Positions 32,535 through 45,871 of a stretch of DNA of 64,000 bases are shown piece by piece (the first letter of the stretch is position 1; each line of letters begins with the position of its first letter). This stretch comes from Aquanectria penicillioides (taxonomy: Eukaryota > Ascomycota > Sordariomycetes > Hypocreales > Nectriaceae). The notes under the pieces were generated by a model that saw only the letters and a program-made list of their open reading frames with translations, was not told the DNA's origin and did not search any database. The stretch covers positions 4,774,001-4,838,000 of the forward strand of contig PYIU01000003.1 of NCBI GenBank assembly GCA_003415625.1. The letters are read 5' to 3'. A program made the translations under genes and the position numbers.

Positions 32535-33171
32535 GGTGGTTTAGTTGTCGCGATGTTCGAGACAAGTGCGATGGGTGGTGGTGTTGAGGTTTGCATGGGC
32601 GGCGGGTTGGATCATCGACAAGTCACGTGCTAGAAAGCCATCCCCATACTCCACTCAAGGATGAGCTGCTTGTCACAAAGGTGGCACAACCCCAACCATG
32701 CTTTCAACAATCATGAGTCGAATTTCTCTCATTCTTTTTCGTATCGGAGAAAGAGCCTACTAGTTTTGGAAATTTTCTATCGTCCAACATATGATCATTG
32801 CCCTCACCTAATGATTCCTGCCCATTATCTCTGGTCAAACTCAAGTGTTCCAAGCAAAGCTCCCCAAATCGTTGATAGTGTGGAACATCCTCTAGGCTCT
32901 ATGCTTTCCGGTCTTAGTTCAAAGCAACGGCAATTTAGCCCATTAGACCGGAAAAACCCTAACAGGATGCTCCTTGGAAGCGGAAATCTCAATTCCCCAT
33001 TCCTGTAGTCTAGATGATTAGTAGCGTCACCAAAGTTGGTGACTACGACCTCCATTCATCACCTAACTATGACGAGATAGCGCTCTCGTACATCTGGTAA
33101 ACCCCTAATTCCATGCAAGCCTTTCGGACGCCTTTAAAAGCAAGGATTTGTGTGTCTTTAGCGTTTCATAT
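32535..33171. other. Intergenic, bL36m promoter
   Basis: Roughly 640 bp with no supported gene. It would contain the bL36m promoter and the 3' end of the next minus-strand gene. Confidence 0.5.
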
Positions 33172-35518
33172 TCAGAAACCCTTGGAATTGCATGCTTTGT
33201 AGACCCAAGGTGCGTGCTCGAAGCCATAACCCACTGGCCCTGGCCCGCGTTTCTGTCCCTCATCATCACTGTTTGGCTTGCCCCGATCCACACGAAGACT
33301 TCCGAATGGTGGCAATCTTCCCTGCCATTGAGAGTAGATTCCAGCAAGGAGTTGGATGGTGACTCGGTTCACATCAGTCATCATTGCGCGATAGACCGCC
33401 CGAGCTCTCTCGGTCTCCAAATCCTTCCCAAGCAATTGCTCTAAAGCAGGGAGATTCTGTACAGAGTCTTCATGACGTTTTCTGTCTCGTACGAATTCAT
33501 GCATATAATGCGGCTGGTAAAGTTCCCTGGCTGCATTGGGTCGAGGAGCTGGTGGAGGACCTCGTAGATTTTGAGTTGTTTGAAGCTTGAAAAGCCCGCG
33601 ACCAGCTGGGCACAGGGGGGCATCTTGGTTGAAATCATCACATTTCCAATCTTTGAAAAGACAATGCAAAATTGCTCGGAATTCTGGTTTCTGATGCTCG
33701 TCTTCAGTATCCATGGCCCTGCGTAACACACATCCTGCACAGATTCTGGTGTGTGGTTGAGCCACAACGCGCATTTGCTGAGTAAAAAACTCTTCCAACA
33801 TGCTGTAACCGCAGGACGCGCAGAAAACTAGATTGGATCCCATAACTTGGGTGTACCATGTTGGCCAGTCTTGGCTAATGTTTTCGATCCCAAGTCTCAC
33901 TGGCTTGAGCAGATCATACATGGCCTTCTTCGTGTTGTTGGCATTGGTTGACTTGTCTTCATGGAGAGAACAGTAGCGGTAGAGTCCGTCTAAGAAGGTT
34001 TCCACAGCTAGCGGGACAAGCGGTAACTGAGAAAGGTACTTTCTGAAAGCCTTGCCTTCCTCGAACAGGAGGTTGATGCGCATGTGTCGAGCCTTCAAAA
34101 AGGCTTCAAGCAAAACACGAAAGATGCCTCTCTGAGCGAGCTCTGCAGGAATGCCAGACCAGGTGATGCCATATGCGGCGGCGGATCTATCAGCATATGG
34201 AATGCCGGAATTGTACCATGGAAAGAAATCCAAACTGTCGACCCTGGGTTGGTTCATGGACTCACGATGGAGATTTACTTCGTGTATCAAGTCCAGAAGA
34301 CAGATCACATCCCCAAAATTGATGAGTGGACAATCATAGATTCCAATCATGGTAATACCAGGGCATGCCCGTAGTATAATTGCGACCATTCGGCGGTCTA
34401 GGAGAGGTGTATTAAGAAAATGGATGACGTTTATCTTGTCCTTTCTCGCGTAAATCGCACCTACTGCAATGATGTTAGTCATACACCCCAATAGATCCAG
34501 CATCAATCACTTACGAAGATGGAAGAGCCCATCCAAAGCTGTTTGTGCGTACGGTCGGTAGACTAGATTCTTGCCAGAATCTAGGGCCTCAACTCTGTCT
34601 TCCAGGTCATCGATATGCGGGATGGATCGGACAAGCGAAACAATAGCCCCTGGATACAATCGGGTCATGAGACAGACCCACGAGTTTGGGTCATCGGTGG
34701 AGTGCACCTTCTGAGGACTCCAGAGTGGCGTTGTTGGTCCACATTTGTCGTGTATCTGAGTGATGATCTTCAAAACTCGATTCTTGGCTCTGATTTCACG
34801 ATCACCGCCCACACTAGTATCGAGCCTGATACGCCCAATTGTGTACTCGGGATTAAGTGCTAGGAAAACGGATCCTTCGGGCCTACCATGAAATGCTTGG
34901 GAAGAAAAGTCGTAGAGAGTCTGTACAATCGAGTTGAGTATGTTATTATTATCTCAGGGCGCGAGGAACTAACCATGGACGTGGATATTGCGGCCCAGCC
35001 TTCTGGGTAGCCGGCAGCGAGTGACTCCAAAGTCTTATAGCCATCCGCGGCTAACATTTCAGAGATAGTCTTTCCATAAGGTAGCCAACCAAAAAGGCAG
35101 CTTCGGATATCGTTAGGCAGTCTGTTTTGATCCAGGTTTACCTGATCTCTCGTGAGCTGTAGAGTGGTCAGCGGAAGGCTTTGACGTGTAAACTATGTTG
35201 CCCGAATCTCACTTCGGTGAAAAGCGCGCTGTATGTATATGCGCCGACATTGGTGATGTGATTCCCAGTGATGTAATCATCCCGAGAAGGGCGATTTAAA
35301 AAACACTTGGCTGTTTTGTGCCAGGCGTCGATGATTTCGCTTGGAGTTTGGCTGGTGACTTTGGGGTGGAACCCGGCCTTGTCTAGGCGCTGTCTTGACA
35401 ATCGAGCATCATAAACGTGGAGCCCCGTGTTAATTTTAGTGACGGAATGATATACTAGCGAGCGAGAGGTGATAAGCTTACCATTGACGGGGACGGAAAT
35501 TGAGGTTTGTCTAGACAT
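33172..35518 (-). CDS. Four-exon protein of unknown function with two CxxC pairs
   Basis: I do not recognise this family. Exons 35213-35518, 34974-35156, 34515-34920 and 33172-34463 join through introns of 56, 53 and 51 nt with good donors (GTGAGA, GTTAGT, GTAAGT), and all phases close at 728 residues. The N-terminal half has hydrophobic periodic stretches (HFLNTPLLDRRMVAIILRAC, ITMIGIYDCPLINFGDVICL) that could be leucine-rich-type repeats. The second half has CASCGYSM and CAGCVLRR, two CxxC pairs about 30 residues apart that could bind zinc. A Pro-rich basic segment follows. It lies 3 kb from a transposon nest, where lineage-specific genes are common. The first exon may hide another intron (GTAAGC near 35482). 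Confidence 0.7.
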
Positions 35519-38500
35519 TGCTTCACTCTGGGTACTTCTACCCTTATTCCAAATTGCTGATCCGAAAAGAGTTTCTGTGCTAGTGCCTGGGTTAGTTTTG
35601 TTTTAAATCGTCTTCATCTTTTAGCCATAGGACGCGATACTACGATGCCTTTCGGATGGTTGTGATGGATGGAGTAACTTCAACACTTGTCTTGAAGTCG
35701 CCGTGAGATGATTCTTCTTCTGGGGGGGGGTCGCGTGAGGCTGAGTGAAGAGTGAAGCGAAAGCGAGAATGGAAGTGATGGTGAGCGAGGTTCTGCCGCC
35801 GCTACATCTGTTTGCCCTCGTCACTTGAAGACGGCGGCAAAGCAGAGTGAGTAGGCGGTCGTGCAGCAGTCACATCTGGTGAACATCCAGTACTCGGCCG
35901 CGCAATTCCGATTCACGAGACCAAGGGGTTGATGGGCTTTCGCCAAAGAGACCGGCTATCAAATGTGGAAGACTGGTTGCAAGTGGCCTAGGGATAGTGG
36001 AAGGAAGGAGGAAACCACAAATTCAAACGATGAGAATAAAATTAAATTGACACTTACTTTGGACGTGCCAACTGACGTTTGGGAGGGGAACCTTGACACC
36101 ACCCAATCAGCAAAGCCAGATGACACTTATCAAGTCTGCGATTATTGTTCCAAGCGATATACTTCCTGTGATTTATTGGGTGACTTATTGATTGTCCAGG
36201 AGTGTGACGGTTCTGGGCTGCGTCTCGTCGGGAATGCAAAATTCATGGATGATGCGCTTTGGCTCGGGCGCTACTCAGCTGGTGTCTGTTAGAACACTCC
36301 AAAAGGAACTGGTGTTTCAGAATACGAACCGTAAGGACAAATGAACTTTTTTTAATCGATTTAGATACTCGACGTGAGGCTGGTTTGTAATTAAGCCTCC
36401 CTTGGAAGAGGTTCGGCGTCACCACCTTTGGGTTTGTTGACAGGGCTGGAGGGTGGTTCGCTCGAGAGAGCAAGTGTTTGCTTGATATGCTTTAATCTTA
36501 GAGGTGGATATATGAGTCTCGGATAAATAATAACACTTTAGGGTTATGGATAGACTGGAAGGGTGCTCGCGTTTGGGGGTAATATTCGAGGAGGAGTAGT
36601 ACTGTGGTGATAGCAGAGGTTCCATGAATGCTAGGCTACCACAGGATATGATATTAAAGACCCAGGAACGGCGAGATGGAAGAACTTGGTTGGACAAGCA
36701 GCTGGGCTCCTCTCATAAAATCGAGGCATGTGCTCCAAAGTTTGACCCAACCACGGGGATACCTCAAGGTGCCTCTCAGGACTGGATCTGGGCTTGATCA
36801 CGCAAGGAACAAAAGAATAAGACACGGCACTTACTTGAGATGGAGAGCTCCGGATTTCAAGGACCGGCAAAATGGTACGGGGAGGGAAAATGGAGGGAAG
36901 ATGAAACCGCTAGCCTGTGGTCACCCAAAGATGCTTGGCTAGGTGGCGGATTTGGTGTTGTGTGGGAGAAGATGATGCAGAGAGACGATTGAAGAAGGCT
37001 TAAGTTTTTTATAGGGCTGAGAAAACATTAGGAGGTCACGTCTTAGGATCTTAGTGCTTTAGAGATCTATTGTTGCGCAGCCTTATGTTCAGAATAGCTC
37101 CTCGTGGTGTTGAATGTCTTGTTGCGAGCACCCTCTCTACATTGTACTGAAGAAATAGCAATATTTATTGTGCAATAAGTAACAATGAGCAAAACAATAG
37201 CCCACTACAGGGTATTGTATTCGCGTATTCAAGACTCCACGACATCAATACCACCTTTCAGAATGTTGAAATCTTCAATAAATGGTCCCAAGTACTTCGG
37301 GCTCCATCACAAGGTTCAATTTGTATCGTAGAGACTTGTGACCCTAATATTTGCTAAATTTATTTCTCTGTCACTAAGATCCAAACCTTGCCTTTGCTTT
37401 TGCACCAGATGCACGTGAGAGCATGAGCGGTGATGAAGCGAAACAATAAGCGACTGAGAATAACAGTATTGAACTGGTCAAACCGGCTATTTGGCCGAAA
37501 TCAGGGGTAGGGAGTGACAACTTCCGAGGTTCGAGCTCATGGACCCAGCTACATTCCGAGCTATAGCGCGTCAAGTATCGTCGCCGTTGCTAGAATCAAC
37601 CTATTGCCGAGACACTTATTTTACGTAAGTTATAGTGTATCAGCCATTTAAAAACTAGGCAGAAGAGTTAGCCGTCGCTGTTCAAAGAGAACCACTAGCG
37701 AGGGCTTGTGGTATATTGTGAGCCCCAGTCGAAGCAGCGAAGCATCTTGACAACGGCACAAGTAGATAATTGCATTACACGAAGGTCGGATTTCAACACC
37801 TTTACTTGGTCATAGGACAATTGGAGATATAGGAATGGAAGGCCTCCATTGGCAGTAGTAAGATGGTTAGTTGTCGAGGTCCCCAGAGGAGAAATGGTAA
37901 GATAACAGAGGAAATCAACCAAAGCTGCGCTGCTTTGATGAGCGCACTCCTTCATGTCACGCCTCGGCCAAGACATCAGCCGTCTGAGCCAGTTTTTTTC
38001 AAAGACCTTGTCCATTTAGACCTTAGAGTGAATGGGAAGAGCCATGTCTCGGACACGTCCTCTTGGAGCTCGGGTTTGAATGCCGCAAAAAGTCGTGTCG
38101 AACTGCACATCGGGGGTTCTGCTGATAACCCATGTGGATAAAGGGCTGGCGAGAAAGTTGATGGTGGTCAGAGGCCCAAAGATATTGTCACCTATGAGGC
38201 CTTGAGATGCCCAAGTGATAGATGTCATGCTGATGGTGTTGATCGGTTGTGATCATCATCTCAACAGTTGGCGGTCTTATCTATGGACCCCGAGGCTCGT
38301 CCTGGTCCCGTTGTAACCCAATGGTCTCGTTAGTGACCTGACCGAATCCTCTCCAACACTAGTCTTCCTTACATCATCCTCCATCTCACTGCATGAATAC
38401 CTTAATAATTCTACTCGCTCATCCGGGGACAAGACGCGATGGCTTACATGCCTAGGGGCACCTGTCAAGCACTGGTGACTGAGCCTATTGGAGGGAATGA

Positions 38501-38675
38501 TGGGGAATGATCTGGAGGCACCACGGTCACCATGGCCAAAATGCAGTCTCCGCGGAACACGTAGGTACTGCTGCATTGATAGCAGAAACTAGAACGAATC
38601 ATGATAATACCGATGTCCGAGTCTACCGCCGAAACCTACCTTGAATCACGTCTTTGACATGCGCCGTCTCGACAA
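35519..38675. other. Gene-poor 3.2 kb beside the transposon nest
   Basis: Only short frames occur. A 109-codon plus-strand frame at 35963-36292 and several minus-strand frames lack any family signal. The one stretch with slight coding character, 37695-38228, is listed separately. The AT content rises toward 37000-37400. Confidence 0.5.
37695..38228 (-). pseudogene. Possible broken gene with one in-frame TAA
   Basis: A 177-codon minus-strand frame is interrupted by a single TAA at 38016-38018, immediately followed by an in-frame ATG. A CAA-to-TAA change, the kind RIP makes, would explain the stop. No family is recognised and no introns were modelled, so this could be chance. Confidence 0.25.
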
Positions 38676-38677
38676 TA

Positions 38678-38733
38678 CCCACTGGGTTGAGTGACTAGTC
38701 ACGCCCCCACCTCTCCAATGGAGAGGTGGCAAC
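38678..38733 (+). repeat. Left terminal inverted repeat of the DNA element
   Basis: Begins CCCACTGGGTTGAGTGACTA next to a TA. It ends in GCAAC, where Copia A inserted. Confidence 0.85.
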
Positions 38734-38957
38734 TGTTGAACCGAACCAGTTGTGTAATTGTGTGTATTCTTGTTTTCTTCTTGTCCCTCCTAGCCTTGCT
38801 TTATCGCTCAGGCTCTAAAAGAGGGGTCGGGTTGCGCTAGACCTAATAGAGCTATGTTGTATTTATATGACCTTCATCCAATCATTTTGAGCTTCGTTTC
38901 TATGATCTGAAGTGCGTTCTGGTGTTTCCCTGTGTATAGGATACCTTGGGTTTAACA
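38734..38957 (-). repeat. LTR 1 (Copia A, 3' LTR)
   Basis: 224 bp, plus strand begins TGTTGAACCGAACCAG and ends GGTTTAACA. A CCCCCC run follows, the purine tract on the coding strand. Confidence 0.88.
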
Positions 38958-41900
38958 TACCCCCCTAGATTTGCTAGAGGTAGGTTTGATATATTTCTTA
39001 TTTACTGTTTATTTATCGATTTTGTATTTTGTTTGTAGCTTTCTATTTTTGTTTTGCGCTTCCGTTTTGTTTTTATATTTATTGCGTTTTTGTTGGTATT
39101 GTTTGCTTGGTGTTTATTGTTGTGTGTAGATATTTTTAATTACTTTATGAATGCTATCTATTTAATAGATAGGAATAATAGAATGGTTGTAAATTATAAT
39201 AGAAAGCGTTTTTTAAATTACTTTATTTTAATCTTACTTTTTGTTTTTATAAAAGGATCCTTGCCTATAAATAAGCAATGTATTGCTATTAAAGTTATAT
39301 TAGGTAGGTGCATTATGGGCATCTTTCTGTCTATTAGAGACCCTTATCTTTAGTAGATAAAATAATTAAAATTATTTTAAAGTTTATTTTGCTGTTTTGT
39401 GGCTTATTTTATTATTTTGCCTTTTAGCTAATGGCCATTATAGTGGCGTTAAATTAATGAATTTTATTGTATTAATACTTTATTCTTTTACTATTTTTGT
39501 AATATTAAATATTAAAGCTATAAGCCTTTTAGTATTTCCTTAATTGTATGTTTTTGTAAATCTTAATTTTATTGTATTTAAATGCATTTTATTAAGTCTA
39601 TAAGTTTAAGTTGTTTTTAGCTTTTAAGAAAGGTTTTGCTTTATAATAGCTTTATTAAACTATTGGCTATTAATTTTGCACTTTATTTATATAAAATAGA
39701 GATTATTTTTATTATTATAAATTGCCTTAGCTAATAATTGTATATATTAATGTATTTAAGCTTAGTCTTTAATTTCTTAAGAGGATTTTAGATAAATTTA
39801 ATTGTTTATTAATTATTATAAATAAGTTTTAAAATAGGATTCTAAAGCTTGATTTTAAGTTCTATAAGTAGTCTCTATTAATAGAGTCCTTTTTTTGCAG
39901 CTTAAAAGAGAGCAAGCAGTTCTGCCTTTATAGTTAATATTATAATTGTGTTTTATTTATTTATATGCTATTTAATTAATCTATTAAAAAGTTTTATTAT
40001 ATATGCTTATAAACTTTTCCGATCTAATGTATTATTAGCAAAAGATGCATTACTATATATTAAGAAGTTATCTCTACCTTTAAGCTATAAAGTAAGGAAA
40101 TAAATTACATAAAGATAATTTAATATTTAATTTACTGCCTTTATGTAGAATTCCTTTAGATTTATTATAAATCTTATAAAATATAATATAGTAAATGCAA
40201 TATTTAATTGAGTAATGACTGCTATATAAAGGATTAAGCCAATTATTTGTTTATATTAGTTTATTGTATTTTATCTGGTAATTTGCTTATTTAGGAAGAG
40301 TTTTATTTTCTTTATTGGAGTTGTGTTTTCTTTATTTAAAGTATATAATTTATAAATCTTCTTTAAGTATAAGTTTTAAGTTATTTAGATTAATTTCTAA
40401 CTTTATTTTTAGATGATCTTTATTTTAAGAAATTATTGTAGCTTGCCTTTATTGGTTAGTTTGTATTTTGATTTTAAACCTATAATTACTTTATTTACAA
40501 TTAATTTATATCTTTTAGTATATATTATTATAATATTATTTATATAAAAGAAGATAAGAACTCTATTTTTATTATAGTAGTATAGTTTATAAGGGATTGG
40601 TTTAAAACTAATGTTTTATAATATTATTTTAAGCTTTATTTGCTATAAAAGAGGTATAATTTTTAGTCTATAAAGTGCTTTTTTAAGTAATAATATTTAG
40701 CCTTTATTTTTGCTCTTTTTATATTTAGTAAAGGTCTTATAAATATATCTATTGGCAGTTTTGCATTTATAAATGTATTTATTGCATTAAATTATAGTAT
40801 TTTAAGATTAAATCTTACTGTAATTATAAGTAGTATTTTAAATAATTTTTCTATTAATATAGTAATATATGTTTTTTTAGAACTTGCCTTTTGCTATTAA
40901 TCTCCTTAAACAATAAGTCTGGCTTTATATTTCTATAAGTATTTATATTTATTAAATTTATATATATAAATCTATATATAGTTAATGAGTTATAAGTTAT
41001 AAAATTTAATTTTGCTTTTTAGTGTTTTAATTTAAGACTTTATTTGCTAGTAACTCTTTAAGTGTATTTTTTTTGCTTTTAGGAATATAGCCTTAAACTT
41101 ATGCTTAAGAACATTTTTATAAGAATTTAGTATTTAAGGTAGGTTCTTTTAATAAAGTTTTTATTTCTTTTGAATAAAGTCTATTTTATCTTTTTATAGC
41201 TTATATTTTAGTTTATGCTTTTTATATTTAATTTTAGTATATATTGCTTTAGTTATAATAGTATTTTTGCATTTTTTAAATAGTATAGCTTTTATTTCTA
41301 TAAAGAAGGCTTAGTAGAGCTTAATTTATTCCCTTTATAAGTTAGTATTTAATGTTAGGGGTATTAGGTGTTTTCCTTTTTATTTTATTGCTAAAGCTAG
41401 AAAGGTAGAAGCTGGACTTTTTGGTGGAGTTAGGAAGGGTTTGAACTATAGTTAAGTGTATTTTTTATCTTTAATCTGCAGTTTGTTTATATCCTTCTCC
41501 TTTTTAGTTTTTAAGTCTTTAATTATATTTTAAAGGCTTGTTTTAATGGTTTAAAGCTTATTTTATGGTTAATTAGTATTATCTATTTAATTAATTTGCT
41601 TAGCATTAAAAAGAGCTTTTATTTATATTTATATTTTTTTAAGGGTCTTTTTATTTATAGTTTCTTTTATTTTAGTATTGCTTACTAAAAAGAGGTCTTT
41701 TTTATTAAAGATAATATCTTAGGTTATATATATTTAGTTAGTAATTAGATTTTAAATGCAAAAAAGGTTTTAGGAATTGTATTTTATAAAATAATCTATT
41801 TAAGCCTTTAGGCTTGTTTTAGATATAAGTTAATTCTTCTTTAATTAAGCGTTTTTGGTTATTATAAATAATTTATAATCGATTGTCTTAAGGTAAGTAA

Positions 41901-44341
41901 TTTATAGCTTGCAATTTTTATTTAAGCTTTAAATTAATAAAAAGAAGCTTTTATATAGTGTTTTTTACTTAAGTTTCTATTTTAAAGTTTAGTTTAATAG
42001 ATATATTGCTATTCTTACTATTTTTGGCTATAGTCTAGCTAATAGATTATTTTTAATTATAAGAACTTTTATTTTCTTTTTTACTATTCTTTTAGAATGT
42101 TCTTTTGATCTATTCTATTGCTATATTTAAGGGGCACTTTCTTTTATTGCTATTTCTTTTTGATCTAGCTATATATAGATTAGATTGCTTTTTTAAAGCT
42201 TATTATTTATTTTTATTACTTAAAGTTTAATTCTATATTTTATTTTTAATATTTAAGTAAAGTTTTATAGTATTAATAATAATTATTTTTTTTTTTAATT
42301 TTTAAAGTAGTAGTTTTAATATATTCTTAATGTATAGTTTATTATAATAGTGTATAAGGAAAGGTTTATTATATTAGGTTAAAAGTTATAGAAGTCTAAA
42401 GAAACTTACTTTTTAGGAATTAAGCTTTATATTTATGGTTTATAGTGCTTTTAGTATTTTATTTTGCTTAATCTATAAGCATTATATTTAACTATTATTA
42501 GGCCTTTAATCTTTATATTAATAGTATAGTTAATTAAGTGTTTTAATGCTTTAGGTTTTAAATAATTTAATTAGTAGTGCTATTTTATGGCTTTTGCTTA
42601 TTGTGGATATTTTAGTATTTATAAGTTGTAATAAGGTTTGTTTATTGTAAATAAGCTTTATTTTTAAGTAATGGGCTTATAATTTAAAATATATTGGTTA
42701 TAGGCAATTTTTAATTTATATAAAGCTTGCTTACTTTTATATTTTAAAATATTGTTTTTATTTCTTTAATTTTATTAATAACTATATTAATAGAGTCTTT
42801 TTAATAAGATTAAATTTGTTTTAATTTATAGGCAGTAAGTAATATGCCTTAAAATAAAGAAATAAGCTTTACCTTATAGGTTTTAAACTTTAATTTTTAT
42901 ATCTTTATATCTTAAGATTGGGAGGTTTTTTAATTTAGTAAAGATAACTTTATTAAATGGAGCTAGTTTAAGATTCTTAAATTTCTTTTTATTATTAAAA
43001 ATATATAGTATTATTCTTAAGTTAAGTATAATTAAAATTTATAATAGGTATTTACTATATAAAATAAGGAAAATAGCTATAGAATTTAAGATTAGGATTT
43101 ATAATATTGGTTATTAGTTTAAATTTTTAGTTAATTATGCAGTTTGCTTTTTAAGCTTTTTGTATAGTTTCTAGACTTTAATTTAATCTTTTAACTATAT
43201 TTTCTATCTTTTATCTATTTACTTTTGCCTTTCTATTTATTTAGGTATATTTTTAAGGAATGCAATCTAGTACTTTTAGGTATTGGCATTAAAGTGTAAT
43301 TTCCTATATAAGATATAGTAATTGTTTTCCTTTAGAGTTTGTTTTTATTTTTTTAATTTGGGTTATTTAGATTGTAAGCTTTTTAAATAAGAACGTTTTT
43401 TAAAAGGTAGGTCTAAGCCTTAAAATATAGGTCTAAAGTTCCCCTTTTGTATTAAAGCTTTATATTGCTTTCCTTTAGTCTCTTTTCTTTTTTTAATCTT
43501 ATATTTAAAACTTAAAGTAAAAGCAACTAGTATATAGGTACTTTTTTTAATAGTGTCTTTATATTATGCTTTAGTAATTTAAAGGAATATTTAGAAGTGA
43601 TTTTTAAGGTATTATTTTAAGTCTATAAACTATACATTTAGGTATAAGGCTTTAGTAATATTTCTTATAGTTGCAATCTTTATAGACTATTCTTAATTAG
43701 TAATTTAGTTTTACTAAATAATTTTAGGGTTTAAAGTCTATTTTAGCACTTTAAAATAGTATTTTTAAGCTTATTTTCCTTTTAGTATATTATTAATTCT
43801 ATATATAGCTTTAAGGTTATTATAGAATTTTATAATATTATTATTATTATCCTCTTTATTTATTATAGATAAATATATTTAAATGTAATAAAGGCTTATT
43901 TTTTTTATTATTTAATTAAGAATATTATAGATTCTATTTGCTTTAATTTTATATTTTTTTTAATTGTAGTGGAATATTATAAGCTTGCATTTTAGTAGTT
44001 TTTAGTCTTTAAAAAGCAGCTCTATTATTATAGTTGCCCTTTATATTAATTAAATAAACTTTAATTTTAAGCTTTTAGCCTTAGCTTCCTTTTTTATAAA
44101 GTATTTTATAGCGGTTAGTATTATAGGCTTAAAAATTTAGGTAGTCTTAAATTAAGAAGAGTCCTTAAGGATTTTAAGCTTTTTAATTTATTCTATAGTG
44201 ATTTTCACTTTATAGCTTTATTTAAAGGTTTTCTAGTCGTTTGGGTTGTTAAGAATATAGGTCTTAGAGGTTATCTTATGTATTTAGTTTAGAATTAGGA
44301 TATAAGGTTTGTTTCTTGCTTTTAGAGCTCGATTGAATAGT

Positions 44342-44571
44342 TGTTGAACCGAACCAGTTGTGTAATTATGTGTATTCTTGTTTTCTTCTTCTTCTTGTCC
44401 CTCCCAGCCTTGCTTCATCGCTCAGGCTCTAAAAGAGGGGTTGGGTTGCGCTAGACCTAATAGAGCTACGTTGTATTCACATGACCTTCATCCAATCATT
44501 CCGAGCTTTGTTTCTATAATCTGAAGTGCGTCCTGGTGTTTCCCTATGTATAGAATACCTTAGGTTTAATA
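44342..44571 (-). repeat. LTR 2 (Copia B, 3' LTR)
   Basis: 230 bp copy of the same LTR with an extra CTTCTT; its inner end is mutated to GGTTTAATA. Confidence 0.88.
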
Positions 44572-45159
44572 TACCCCCTTAGATTTGCTAGAGGCAGGTC
44601 TAATATATTTTTTATTTACTGTTTATTTATTAATTCTACACTTTATTTATAGCTTTCTATCTTTGTTTTGCGCTTTTGTTTTGTTTTTGTATTTATTGCG
44701 TTTTTGTTGGTATTGTTTGCTTGGTGTTTGTTGTTGCATGCAGGCGTTTTTAATTACTTTACGAACGCTATCTATTTAGTAGATAGGAACAATAGAATGG
44801 TTGTGAATTACAATAGGAAGCGTTCTTTGAATTACTTTACTTTAATCTTACTTTTTGTTTTTGTGGAAGGATCCTTGCCTATAAATAAAGCGACTCATTC
44901 CCTTATTTTGAACTTCTTTTCTTTCTTCTTTCCTTAGCTCCAATACGATTTTATATGTACATTTTTGTGGTGTTTTTAGTCTTTGATTTATGCATACTGA
45001 CTGTGGTTGTCCTAGCAGATACACACATATATACATATATACACATATATACGCACACACATACATACCATGTTGTAAGTTAATTTTGCAGTTCGGAATT
45101 GAATTTTGCAATTTGAAATTGAATTTTGCAGTTTGTTTTTGGGTTTTGCAGCTCTTTTC

Positions 45160-45871
45160 TTGCTGACTATTTGTGATAGTGATAATTTGTCTAACGAGCT
45201 GTCCCCCCCCCCCGCCAACTCCCCGTCGCCCCTGCCGTAAGTTATTTCGCAGCTCGAAACCGAGTTATGCGTTGCTAACTTTGTCTTAGCGGTATGAATC
45301 AACGATAGGGTTGTGTGCGGGCCCGAGCTGCTCGTGCAGCTCGGGCAGAAGAACTTTCTGCTGCGGCCAAGCGTGCCGCCGAACTGTAAGTATTTCCAAA
45401 TTGATTTTCGAGCTTCGTTTAACTGTTTTGCTTTGCGTAGTGCCTCCCGGCAGCGGCTTGTGCCCTGCCTTGCTTGTTTGTCGTCGGCCCTCGCGGGCCA
45501 GAGCGACGGAAAATGTTAGGAGCATCCTAGCACCCTGGGGCGGCGCTACAAGCGCTGCAACCCCGGTGGCTGCTGCCGCCCCATGTAAGTGTATTCGTAT
45601 TGTTGTTTTGCACTTCGTTTTGCTAATTTGAGTTGCGAAATAGTCCTCCTGCCGCTCTCCCTGTGGCGCTGTTCTTCTTGGATTATATCCAAGGAGATAA
45701 TGTTGTGAAGAAGGTAAGAGTTTAATTTAGCACTTCGTTTTTACGTTTTGAACTGCGAAATTAACTTTTGCATTGCAGGAGAAGAATAAGCGATGCATTG
45801 CCGTTAAAGTTGTGTTGGGTGGGTGCACTGCAGGCACCTTCCTATCTACTGGAGACCCTTGTCTTCAGTAG
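45160..45871 (+). pseudogene. Intron-bearing gene on the antisense strand of Copia B
   Basis: On the plus strand, opposite to Copia, four consecutive introns can be read: 45237-45289 (GTAAGT, TGCTAAC, CTTAG), 45386-45440, 45585-45643 (TGCTAAT) and 45714-45778, 53-65 nt each. The exons between them (96, 144, 70 and 93 nt) join in one frame ending at TAG 45869-45871. Upstream the frame reads Pro-rich SNELSPPP and continues to NSPSPLP before the first intron. Later segments are ARAARAARAEELSAAAKRAA, ALPVALFFLDYIQGDNVVKK and GGCTAGTFLSTGDPC. Two internal TAG codons each fit one CAG-to-TAG change. The 5' end and any further exons are unresolved, and I recognise no family. The block is much richer in G/C than the surrounding transposon. 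Confidence 0.55.

Noticed and set aside
35963..36292. 109-codon plus-strand frame with a CxxC
   Set aside because: No family resemblance, no clear splice context, and many stops nearby; not enough to call a gene.
39054..39353. 99-codon plus-strand frame in Copia A (and 44668-44937 in Copia B)
   Set aside because: AT-rich Phe/Leu/Ile-biased frame. In Copia A it exists only because a deletion joins two segments. Only its last part corresponds to the antisense gene's final exon.
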